Part shown: one piece after another, positions 23,244 to 32,016 of the stretch
How positions within the stretch are numbered: the first letter of the stretch is position 1
How the letters are laid out: each line of letters begins with the position of its first letter
NCBI GenBank assembly: GCA_037178625.1
Contig: CM074127.1
Location: forward strand, 1,612,001 to 1,676,000
Length of the DNA: 64,000 bases
Direction: 5' to 3'
Origin: Skeletonema tropicum
Lineage: Eukaryota; Bacillariophyta; Thalassiosirophyceae; Thalassiosirales; Thalassiosiraceae
The notes under the pieces: model-generated
What the model saw: only the letters and a program-made list of their open reading frames with translations
What the model was told of the DNA's origin: nothing
Database searches by the model: none
Translations under genes and position numbers: made by a program

Positions 23244-24098
23244 TCTTTTATCTCTGCGTGCCTACTCTTTTTTGATCGTTATTGTTAGTTCGCCGCCAAT
23301 GATGATGACAATGCACAAAATGCGATGCATGAAGCGACGCAAACGCTGATGAGTGTAACATGGTCTCGCGCATGATGTGACGTGACGTGACGTGACAATA
23401 TGCGTGCTGAAGCGTGGAGCCTCATCACGCAACAAAACCGAAGCAGAAGTCCCATACTTACGTCCCACGCACAAAAATGAAATTGGGGCAGGCAGGAGGC
23501 GTTCGTCATCGATACTACAATAACAATATATAGGGCATAAATCTGCAGAGCGAGATCAGCAGTTACACAGACAGCATCATCATGCCTACACGACTGTCAA
23601 GGAGCAGCCGGCAGCGAACGACGGTTCATTTCTAGATGCGCCACTGTCAGCCTCTTTTTTGCATTTTGCATCTCCATTTCACCACTCAAAGCAAGCGACA
23701 GCCGCACACTGCTTGTTCTGTCGGTCGAAGCTGCTCCTGGCCACAATGATTTAATAACATCTGCAAAATCAGAATGGGTCAATAGACAAATACATGCATC
23801 ACTCCTGAATGTTAGAGGAGGCGCAGATGTGCTCACGCCGGAAGATGACGGAGAAGAAGCACGACCAACAAAACCTGCATTCAAACGAGGAACTCGCACC
23901 ACTGGTGCAGGAGCATCGAAACGACGTAATCCATCGATATTCTCATCAACTAAATCAGAATCAGAACAGACTTACTATCAGCAATGGACAGCTGCAGCAT
24001 TATCGGGAGATGTATTAAATCGTCAACAACAACATCAGCAGCAGCAGCAGTCTACAAAATCATCCAAGACAAAAGCAAAATACAATACTCATAATCCA
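23244..24098. promoter_or_regulatory. Divergent intergenic region with TGACGT repeats, and unresolved 5' end of the SAC gene
   Basis: This lies between the divergently transcribed hydrolase and SAC-phosphatase genes. At 23375-23398 the pentamer TGACG repeats about four times and creates three overlapping TGACGT elements. This CRE core is known in diatoms from CO2/cAMP-responsive promoters. From about 23541 to 24098 the SAC reading frame stays open but contains no ATG, so this part may hold upstream coding sequence or an unrecognised first exon. Confidence 0.4.
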
Positions 24099-26852
24099 AT
24101 GTCGGGAAGGATATTGGCAAGGCAAACTGATGAAGGCCTTATTTTCAGATTCCCATCATCTTGTGAGGATGGATCAATTTCGCAAATCAAATTATCAGCG
24201 TCACCTTCCACAGTATTCAGTGGAAATGAGGATGGTGACATGAGTAAACCGACAATACAAGCAGAACATATGGATATCATTGATGAAGTAGGAGCCGACA
24301 ACGACGACACTGCATCATCGTCATTATCAACATCTCCATTTAGACCATTAGAAGGTATCTATGGAATATTCAGCTTGCCCTGCTCAGGTCCTCATTTAGT
24401 ATTAATTACAGAAAGTGAGGAAGTTTATACATCACCAAAAGCAGATAAATCACCTGCTGCAATTCCACTGTTACAATTAAGACGAATAAAATCATTGGAA
24501 ATAGTACCTCTGGCAAGAAATAGACTTCAGGCATCTCAGAATGAAAAGATGGCAATAACCAATGGAGACGAATCGAAGCAACAGATGATGCCAACCAATT
24601 TACAATTAGCAGAAGAAGCACGACAACTCAAACTATTACGGAATGCATTCAAAGAACATGATTTTTACTTTTCAGTTCCAAACAACGACGGAATTGTTCA
24701 TGATATTTCTCACTGCTTGCAACGCTCATTTATAGAATGGATGGGAAGGAAGAGGCAAACAAGTAATGATTCATCCAGCACAGGTCATCGATGGTGGCTG
24801 CCATATGTCATGGAAGGAGGTAAAACAAGCCCAGAAACGAAACGACGTACTGTTGACCCTCGATTCTTTTGGAATGAGCAATCTGCAATGTCACTATTGC
24901 AACCTCTCATGGGTAAGACAGACGAAGTGGATGCAACACAATCTCCGTATGGGTTACTACTAGATCATGTCATTCCTGTCACGTCTGCATTTGTCGGAAT
25001 TCAACGTGGCATTGGCATTCCACCTCCCAATGCATCTTCTAAAGTGAAAGAGAAGTATGATCAACTTTTGATAAGTCGAAGGTCAAAGTACCGAACTGGA
25101 ACTCGTTTCACACGGAGAGGTGTAGATGGAAGTGGTGCTGTTGCAAACTATGCGGAGACGGAACAGATTTGTTTTATCCTTCGTGATGACAGTGGTGACA
25201 GCGACGCGTGTGATTTGAAAGAGGTGTACTCACACGTCCAAACAAGAGGCTCCATCCCATTACATTGGTCTAGTCCCGCAGATGTAAAAGCATACCGTCC
25301 ACGTGTGTACATTGGGGTGGACCCAGTAGTTCAAGCACGTGGACTGCGCGACCACCTGCTGGGCGAAATGTGGTGGTACTCCTCTTCAGCCACCAAAAAG
25401 AGCAGCGTCGATGAGAAGATTGCGGCTCGTCGACGATTGTTATCCAAAGTGACTGCTGCCAGTGATGAAGACACCAAGATCGCGATGGTGAATTTGATTG
25501 ATAAGCATGGCGATCAAGGTAGACTGGGAAACTCTTTTGATGCTGTACTCACGGCTGTTATGGAAGTGTATTCTTCCGACAAGGTTAGCAAAATTGGGGC
25601 GTTGACTCGGCGAAAGGAACCGGAAACTGTTATTGGTTCTAAGGACATAAAGCATATATGGTATGATTTCCATGCAGAATGCAAAGGTGGGCGTTGGGAT
25701 AAGTTATCAAGTCTCCTCGATCAAGTCACCCCAACACTAAATGGGCAAGGATACTTCAGTGTGGTACCAAAAACTTTCGAGGAAGAGGATTCAACTGACT
25801 GGGAGGTAAAGAGTGTGCAAGACGGGGTCGTGCGAACGAATTGCATGGATTGTTTGGATCGAACGAACGTCGTGCAAAGTATGTTCGGACGATATATTCT
25901 TTTCCGTCAGCTTCAAGAACGCAGAGGCTTACAAGTCAATGATTCAGGTGTCAGGAGAATCACGCGAAGAACACTGCCGCTTGAGAGTATAGTAGGGTAT
26001 AGAAAGCAACCAATGACTCTACCCTGGCATGAGGGTGAGATGTCACATCGATGTCTCTGGGCTGATAATGCAGACGCTATCTCTAACCTCTACGCAGGAA
26101 CTCCAGCATTAAAAGGTGATTTCACTCGCACAGGGAAGCGAACTAGGCGTGGTGCGATGAACGATGGCGTGAACTCCTTGCAGAGGTACTATCTAAATAA
26201 CTTTATTGATGCAGACCGGCAGGAGGGAATGGATTTGCTTGTCGGTAGCACACAATTTAACTTTATCCCCTCCGAAGGCGACGGAGACTCGTCTCGGGCC
26301 AGTATGATACAAGATCTATCCAACGGCCGTCGTGGTTATGACAAGAACCACGTTCGCTTAAAGACAAAGAGCAGTAAAGAGAATGATACAAACAAACAAG
26401 GCGACAGTACTCGCGAGCTGGAGCTAAACTGGCTGCCAGGAGATTTGCGTTTTCACATGAAAAACGAGGCACAGCGGTCTCGGTCCTCGCTCAGCCTTGC
26501 CGCAGAAGAAGAACACGTTGATGCAAAAAGCAGTTTTGATTTCTTAATGGCAGTATCTTCCTCTGCAGCAAATCCTATTGAAACATTACATCATAAATTG
26601 CAATCGATTGACCAGCGATCTTCTTCAGCAAGACCCTGGTGGGCTAAAACAGAACACAAATTGATCCGTTCGATACTCGATGCACGCAGCGGTGTAAGCG
26701 ACATTGTTGCTCCCGCTCTAAAAGGGAAAAAGATGTTTGTCACAACAGTGTTCCTTCTCTTCAAGGCACCCATCCTTTCAGCAGCTCTAATTGCATCCCT
26801 CATTGGCAGCGGGTTTCTGGACGAAGATGACGAAAGGATGGAAAGTAGATGA
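24099..26852 (+). CDS. SAC-domain phosphoinositide phosphatase (Sac1-like)
   Basis: A member of the Sac1 family, membrane phosphatases that remove phosphate from PI4P and related phosphoinositides, usually at the ER. The catalytic CX5R motif reads CMDCLDR at residues 582-588, within the conserved RTNCMDCLDRTN context. The N-terminal SAC part starts with an IYGIFSL-like segment, and WYDFHAECKGGRWD precedes the active site. A hydrophobic C-terminal segment (about residues 879-906, KAPILSAALIASL) fits a membrane anchor as in Sac1. The protein is about 917 residues, longer than yeast Sac1 (about 620) because of low-complexity inserts. The start is uncertain. The frame is open upstream to about 23541 with no ATG; 24099 is the first in-frame ATG and keeps the whole domain. 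An unseen upstream exon is possible. Confidence 0.9.
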   Translation: MSGRILARQTDEGLIFRFPSSCEDGSISQIKLSASPSTVFSGNEDGDMSKPTIQAEHMDIIDEVGADNDDTASSSLSTSPFRPLEGIYGIFSLPCSGPHLVLITESEEVYTSPKADKSPAAIPLLQLRRIKSLEIVPLARNRLQASQNEKMAITNGDESKQQMMPTNLQLAEEARQLKLLRNAFKEHDFYFSVPNNDGIVHDISHCLQRSFIEWMGRKRQTSNDSSSTGHRWWLPYVMEGGKTSPETKRRTVDPRFFWNEQSAMSLLQPLMGKTDEVDATQSPYGLLLDHVIPVTSAFVGIQRGIGIPPPNASSKVKEKYDQLLISRRSKYRTGTRFTRRGVDGSGAVANYAETEQICFILRDDSGDSDACDLKEVYSHVQTRGSIPLHWSSPADVKAYRPRVYIGVDPVVQARGLRDHLLGEMWWYSSSATKKSSVDEKIAARRRLLSKVTAASDEDTKIAMVNLIDKHGDQGRLGNSFDAVLTAVMEVYSSDKVSKIGALTRRKEPETVIGSKDIKHIWYDFHAECKGGRWDKLSSLLDQVTPTLNGQGYFSVVPKTFEEEDSTDWEVKSVQDGVVRTNCMDCLDRTNVVQSMFGRYILFRQLQERRGLQVNDSGVRRITRRTLPLESIVGYRKQPMTLPWHEGEMSHRCLWADNADAISNLYAGTPALKGDFTRTGKRTRRGAMNDGVNSLQRYYLNNFIDADRQEGMDLLVGSTQFNFIPSEGDGDSSRASMIQDLSNGRRGYDKNHVRLKTKSSKENDTNKQGDSTRELELNWLPGDLRFHMKNEAQRSRSSLSLAAEEEHVDAKSSFDFLMAVSSSAANPIETLHHKLQSIDQRSSSARPWWAKTEHKLIRSILDARSGVSDIVAPALKGKKMFVTTVFLLFKAPILSAALIASLIGSGFLDEDDERMESR

Positions 26853-26959
26853 TGTGCAGATACTTACAAAGTTTTTGCTCTGGGATATGACTAAGACATG
26901 TATTGATTTATCTTACTCTATCTTCAACAAGTCGCATGGCATAATGAATGGGTATTCGT

Positions 26960-28417
26960 TTAGCGAGGAGTAGACCTAGCTATATTTCTGGCGTGCTCTT
27001 CTTTATTGCTAATGAACAACTCAATGTAGCGAGAGCCAATCGTGCTCCTATGTAATTCCATTGCCTCTTTGGCACTTTCAGGGGTTTCAAATGCAACGTA
27101 AGCCTCGCCTGTTGACCTTCCGTCCATACGGTAAGTCAGTAGGATACTGTCTGCAATCGGCTTGTACTCTTTGAAGAATTCAGTGATATCTTCCTTTGTA
27201 GACTGAAATGGCAGTCCCCTCATTCTAATAAATCCAGTGTGCGGTCCGTCACGGATACCCCCACCGTGATGTCCTTCTCCTCGTTGCCCTCTGCCTCCAT
27301 AGTTGCGATTATATCCTCTTCCGCCATGATAGCCCCCTCTGCCATAATGACCTCTGCCACGATAAGGACTACCATGACCTCGTCCATGCCCATGCCCATG
27401 CGGTCCACCCATTGGACTTCCCGTGCGGTGTGATGATTGAATTGGTGACCCTGGCTTTCCCCAAGCAGATCCACTAGTCGTATTTGATTTCAGCGATACA
27501 CCACCTGCATCCGACAGCTCTTCAACTCCCGATCCTGTTGCTAGTGTCTCACCTGTTTGTTCTTCAGAAGCATTGTTGCCCAATAACCCCCCACCAGCGC
27601 CATGCCAGTGATGATGTTGCTGTGATTTTATGAAGAATCGGTATCAGTTTTTGCAGAAAAGTTGCAACTTTTCAAATCAAACGAAGAGAGGAACTCACCG
27701 ATGCAACTGCTGCGTAATATTCCGAACGCTTCCCTTCAAACACTTCCAGATAGCGGTTTCCCATGCTTTGCTGATTCCTATAGAAGTTAAGGCATACAAG
27801 GCTCAGATGTTAGCAGATTGCTTACAGAAAGAGAGTATGAGAATCAGACAGTTAAATCCAAAGCACTCTTACCTTTGCAGACCCATTTGATAGTCAATAA
27901 GATTTGCAAACACAACGTACGCCTCTCCAGACTCATTAGGAACCAACACGACATCAATCACAACCAGCCCCTGAAAGAACACAAGAACATCCTCTGGCGT
28001 TGCTTCAAAAGGCAGTCCTCGCACACGTGCACATGGAAATGGCCCAAGAAGAGCTTCTAATGGATCCATTGATGGTGATACACCAGTAATGAGTTGATCC
28101 ATAGCCCCAGGCTGTATTCCAGCATGATGGTACCTATGTAAAGAAGAGGAAAATGTTGGTTAAAGACACCAGTTCCATACAGAAAAGTGACGCAAAGAAT
28201 GCATCATTCGACCAAACAGATCACGACCAAAGCAAGCTTTTGCTTTTGAGTACACTTACCCAGGCTGCATGCCCATTTGTCCAAAACCGCCCCAGTTAGG
28301 ATCCATCCCGAACCCAAGAAATGGCTGCTGTTGCATACCCTGGTGCGAAGGATCTTGATGCAGTTCCTGTTCTTCTGTCTGCGGTGGGACGAGAGGAGGA
28401 TCTTCTTGTTCTTCCAT
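26960..28417 (-). CDS. hnRNP H/F-like protein with two RRM domains
   Basis: Four exons join cleanly on the minus strand: 28417-28260, 28133-27873, 27777-27699 and 27619-26960, all with GT-AG borders. Together they give 385 residues from an ATG at 28417. The N-terminus is acidic and then Gln/Met/Gly-rich. RRM1 begins CARVRGLPFEATPEDV and ends GNRYLEVFEGKRSEYY. A Gly/His/Arg-rich linker follows. RRM2 begins FIRMRGLPFQSTKEDI and ends SRYIELFISNKEEH. The RGLPF start and the RYIE(L/V)F end are hallmarks of the quasi-RRMs of hnRNP H/F, GRSF1 and ESRP, proteins that bind G-rich RNA and affect splicing. The role here is inferred from the family. Confidence 0.9.
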
Positions 28418-28888
28418 GATGAATGATTATACAGTGATGTATTGCTCTTGCTTAGTCAACCTGGTGACTAATACTAGAGAGAGCGGTTATGTATTGTAGG
28501 TTGGATGATGGCAAAGTTGCTTGGCATCACCATCACCGAAAGAGTGAAAGCAAGATGAAAAGATGCCTTTTTCAGAGAAGCTCGGACGACAGACAGATCG
28601 TAGATAGGCTGTACTCATCAAAATAGGTAATAGTATAATTGGTAGGTAGGTGTCGACGTCACCTCTCTCAAAAAATAAAAAATGCCAGAGAAAATTCAAA
28701 AATGAAGTGAAAGCTGTGCTGTCAAGAATGCAATCTGAAGGCTGATAGTCGATCACTGCAATTGCAAGAGCAATAACACGCACAACTTATCGATATCGCA
28801 GACAGCAAGCGGCCTGTTGATGCTTGTAATTACTCTACAACTTCCACCTTTATTTCGGTAATCTTCTAAGTTTTTACATACAAAAATC
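28418..28888. other. Divergent intergenic region
   Basis: This lies between the hnRNP-like gene (minus) and the BioD-like gene (plus) and presumably holds both promoters. A GACGTCAC element (CRE-like) is at about 28654. No gene is seen. Confidence 0.4.
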
Positions 28889-30385
28889 ATGAGTTGCATG
28901 CGCTTGATGCAACAAAATGCATCCAATGCTACCGCCCTAGCCGTGAAGGGTGTTCACCGCCGTTCATTAAGTGCCAGTGCGAAAGAAGCGCACCGCCCGG
29001 TAGTGCAGATACCAGCGTTTCATAGACATTACTCTGCATCGCCAGCCATGCAATCATCGAATAGCACTACCATACGCCAACGACCAATTTATGTATGTGC
29101 AACGAGACAGCATGTTGGCAAAACGTCTGTCTCACTTGCTCTTGTATCTCACTTTACCAAGAGGTTTGGCTCCGAAAATGTCGGATACATAAAGGCAGTC
29201 GGCCAGCAGTGCATGCGCGTTTGGGACGAGCCTTTGGATGCAGATGATGACGAATCTGGTCAGTATGTTCTTGTTGATAAAGATGTCAAGCTTATCAGGG
29301 ATCACTTTGGTCTTTCACATCTTCGATATCAGGATATGTCACCTGTTTTAATACCACAAGGGTACACTAAGAGTTACCTGGATGGGGAAATAAACCATCA
29401 GGACCAAACAGCAGACATTCGAAGGGCTTATCTGAATATTGTCAAGGCAACAAAATTGGGAGGAGGGAATCTAAACAATAATTCCATTACCATTTGCGAA
29501 GGGACGGGGCATGTTGGAGTAGGAAGCATTGTTGGGTCAGGGAATGCTCGTGTTGCAGCTGAACTTGGCGCAGATGTAGTGTTGGTTGCCAATGGTGGAT
29601 TGGGAAGTGCCTTTGACGAGCTGGAACTGAACCGTGCTCTGTGCTTGCAATACGGGGTCAACATTGCAGGTGTTGTGATCAACAAGGTTCAACCAGACAA
29701 GTACGATCAAACTAGGGAATATCTGGCAAAGGCTATTGATCAAATGTGGAAAGGTCCCAATGGGGAACCGGCTCCACCTATTCTTGGAGTCGTTCCTGAT
29801 AGGCCATACCTCGGTTGCCCCGCACTTGCTGACGTTGAAAGCACATTTGGATCAGTACTCCTTTCTGGAAGCGATCATCGTTATAGGCATTATGATGTTG
29901 GATCAAACGTCCAAGGAAGAAGTATCGGCATGAGTATGATTACTACAGATTTGGCAGCATTCCTGCGAACAATCCAGCGACAAGATGGAGATGCAAGAAC
30001 CATGTTCATTTGTCACGTGACTCGGGACGACGTAATTTTAGGCTTTTTGGCAGAATACCGAAGAAAGACAAGACGAGGCATTCCGTTCCAATCTGCATTG
30101 GTAATCTGTACTGGTTGTGATGATGGGATGGGAGATGTATCTGATATTGAGCTCAGCCCAGAGGTTGTTGATATGATCCGAGACGCTGGTCCTGCAGGGC
30201 CGCCAGTGCTAAGAGCGCCCGGATTCAGCCCTGCAGATGCAGCGAAGCATATCCGGACAATGACACCAAAGTTTAACGCGAACGATGAACGCAGGGTGAC
30301 AAGAGCAACAGAACATTACGAGCCGTACATTGACTTTGATTTGCTGATGGACAGGACTTCATCGACATCTGATGTTGCGGCTTAA
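28889..30385 (+). CDS. BioD-like P-loop / DRTGG-domain protein, probably mitochondrial
   Basis: A 498-residue single-exon protein. Residues 1-65 are rich in Arg, Ser and Ala without acidic residues early on, resembling a mitochondrial presequence. A P-loop reads ATRQHVGKT (71-79), and a CEGTGHVGVGS motif lies near residue 203. This matches the dethiobiotin-synthetase-like domain found at the N-terminus of some phosphate acetyltransferases and in stand-alone proteins. The next segment (GVVPDRPYLGCPALADV onward, to about residue 410) fits a DRTGG domain, a regulatory fold that in relatives can bind nucleotides. The phosphotransacetylase catalytic domain is absent, so an enzymatic role in acetyl phosphate metabolism cannot be assumed. 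The ATG at 28889 is the natural start. Confidence 0.8.
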   Translation: MSCMRLMQQNASNATALAVKGVHRRSLSASAKEAHRPVVQIPAFHRHYSASPAMQSSNSTTIRQRPIYVCATRQHVGKTSVSLALVSHFTKRFGSENVGYIKAVGQQCMRVWDEPLDADDDESGQYVLVDKDVKLIRDHFGLSHLRYQDMSPVLIPQGYTKSYLDGEINHQDQTADIRRAYLNIVKATKLGGGNLNNNSITICEGTGHVGVGSIVGSGNARVAAELGADVVLVANGGLGSAFDELELNRALCLQYGVNIAGVVINKVQPDKYDQTREYLAKAIDQMWKGPNGEPAPPILGVVPDRPYLGCPALADVESTFGSVLLSGSDHRYRHYDVGSNVQGRSIGMSMITTDLAAFLRTIQRQDGDARTMFICHVTRDDVILGFLAEYRRKTRRGIPFQSALVICTGCDDGMGDVSDIELSPEVVDMIRDAGPAGPPVLRAPGFSPADAAKHIRTMTPKFNANDERRVTRATEHYEPYIDFDLLMDRTSSTSDVAA

Positions 30386-31048
30386 AGAGTGTTGTTAGAA
30401 TGTTTAATTGTGTATAGAAGAAGTCATTCCGAGACATTAGTTGCTGTAGGTATCTGTTCTGCTCAGATTGTATAGAAAGGGAGATACAATAGCTATGTAG
30501 ATAGTAGAGGCACAGGTCTTGTATCTATCTAACAATCAAGACCCGGAAGTGTCACTCTTGTAGACCTGCATTGTGACATTTGAGTGTCAGAACATATGTG
30601 TGACAGACACCAACGCACTTGAAAAAAAAAAGATTGAATCTTCGTGCTTCGTGCCACGCATCTCGTGACAGCGCGCCGAATTTAAAATTCTCAAAGCCTG
30701 AAACGAAGGAATTCCAACGTTGAAAGGAAAGCATGCCAAATTCTGAAGCTGGCAGAAGTGCTTGCGGTAGCTTTGTAACAGCCGAATTCTGCTTTGTTCT
30801 TGTTCCCTCGAGTTGTGTCTTGTTCTTGCAATGACCAACGTTATCGCTGGAGTGGCTGATTCAATAAACTCTTTCAACGCAAGCGAACACCGATTACACT
30901 GCTTATTAAAACTACCAAGCAAAAACTACGAAACAACAAGGCAAACAATCAAAACTTCCTTCCAAGTTGGTTCAATGCAAATATAACCCAATCTCACAGA
31001 AAAGTCGCGTCATTCTTTTTCAAATCTCACAACAACAACTCCATAACG
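30386..31048. other. Intergenic region, nothing recognised
   Basis: This holds the 3' region of the BioD-like gene and the promoter side of the small acidic protein gene. No RNA gene, repeat or conserved frame is visible. Confidence 0.4.
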
Positions 31049-31675
31049 ATGAACACTCACGCAAGCACCAGCGCAGACGACTCCATGACTCTCGGGGGAC
31101 TGCCGTCTGTAATTGGCGATGAAGGTGAATACGTTTTTGTTGATAGTGAAGATGATGATGAGTTTGACGACGACGAATATGATCACATTACCGAGCTTTC
31201 CCCAGTGATCTCTTGCGATGGCTCAGTTGCTACGGAGTTCACTGATCTGAAATCGCTGATTGACGAGGGCGTTGCCATGGTCAACAACAACAACAACAAC
31301 TCGGATAATAGTGTCAATACTGCGGCTACTTTCTCGACGGGTGCTAACAACAAGCCCAATGCCAACGGGCGAAGAGTGTCGAACAAGAAGCGCAGGAAGA
31401 TGATCAAAATGATGAAGAAGGCTGCTGCCGCCGAGAAGGCCAAAAAGGCCTTGGAAGCCCAGTTAGCCAGGGATGCCCTATCATCGTCAACATCCTCGGA
31501 GGAAACAACGGGAGGTGCTGGTTCCAGGAGGACACGTAGACCACGCAGCAACTCTAGTGGATCCTCCTACAAGGAGAGGAAGGCTCGTGCTAGCAACAAT
31601 TTCCAGGTAGCATGTGCGCAGCAGGCTCTTGCTGCTTTCCGTAAGGAGGCGGAAAAAGGCAACAAAGTGTGCTAA
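31049..31675 (+). CDS. Small acidic/basic low-complexity protein, unknown function
   Basis: A 208-residue frame with an ATG at 31049. The N-terminus has a hydrophobic-acidic block (GEYVFVDSEDDDEFDDDEYDH), an Asn-rich spacer, and a strongly basic segment KKRRKMIKMMKKAAAAEKAKK (about residues 113-133). That segment predicts a charged helix and could act as a nuclear localisation signal. An Arg/Ser-rich part (RRTRRPRSNSSGSS) and a final helix (NNFQVACAQQALAAFRKEAEKG) follow. I do not recognise the family. Regular codon structure and lack of stops suggest a real gene. A nuclear or nucleic-acid-linked role is only a guess from charge. Confidence 0.7.
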   Translation: MNTHASTSADDSMTLGGLPSVIGDEGEYVFVDSEDDDEFDDDEYDHITELSPVISCDGSVATEFTDLKSLIDEGVAMVNNNNNNSDNSVNTAATFSTGANNKPNANGRRVSNKKRRKMIKMMKKAAAAEKAKKALEAQLARDALSSSTSSEETTGGAGSRRTRRPRSNSSGSSYKERKARASNNFQVACAQQALAAFRKEAEKGNKVC

Positions 31676-32016
31676 GTGCAGCAACTTCTTTGGATAGGTT
31701 GTTAGGGAATTGTATCATCTTCACGTGTGTGTTATCAGGTCATCGTTAGGTATGACTCCTTCTTGTCGTCATTGGGGAACCGTCTTGTCACAATAACTGC
31801 GCTCTGCTAATTGGTTGGGGATATTAAAATGCCTGAATAGGCATGAGCTGCACCATGTACAACTATGAAAAAATAGAGAAAAATTAAAAGAGGATTGCTA
31901 TTGCAGCAACGAAAAACCCAGAAAAATCTCAAAAGGATTGCTATCGCAGCAACGCTAAAAACTATAAAAAAATACATAGTATTTCATACTTGACTGCGAC
32001 TATCGATTGTTACTTG
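31676..32016. other. Convergent intergenic region with small hairpin and short tandem repeat
   Basis: This lies between the 3' ends of the small acidic gene (plus) and the ALPH gene (minus). A perfect hairpin ATGCCT-GAAT-AGGCAT lies at 31829-31844. The phrase GGATTGCTAT(T/C)GCAGCAACG occurs twice (about 31892 and 31936). No gene is seen. Confidence 0.4.

Noticed and set aside
23809..24018. ATG-started frame overlapping the SAC gene 5' end
   Set aside because: It is in a different frame from the phosphatase, short and Gln/Asn-rich. No splice links it to the main frame.
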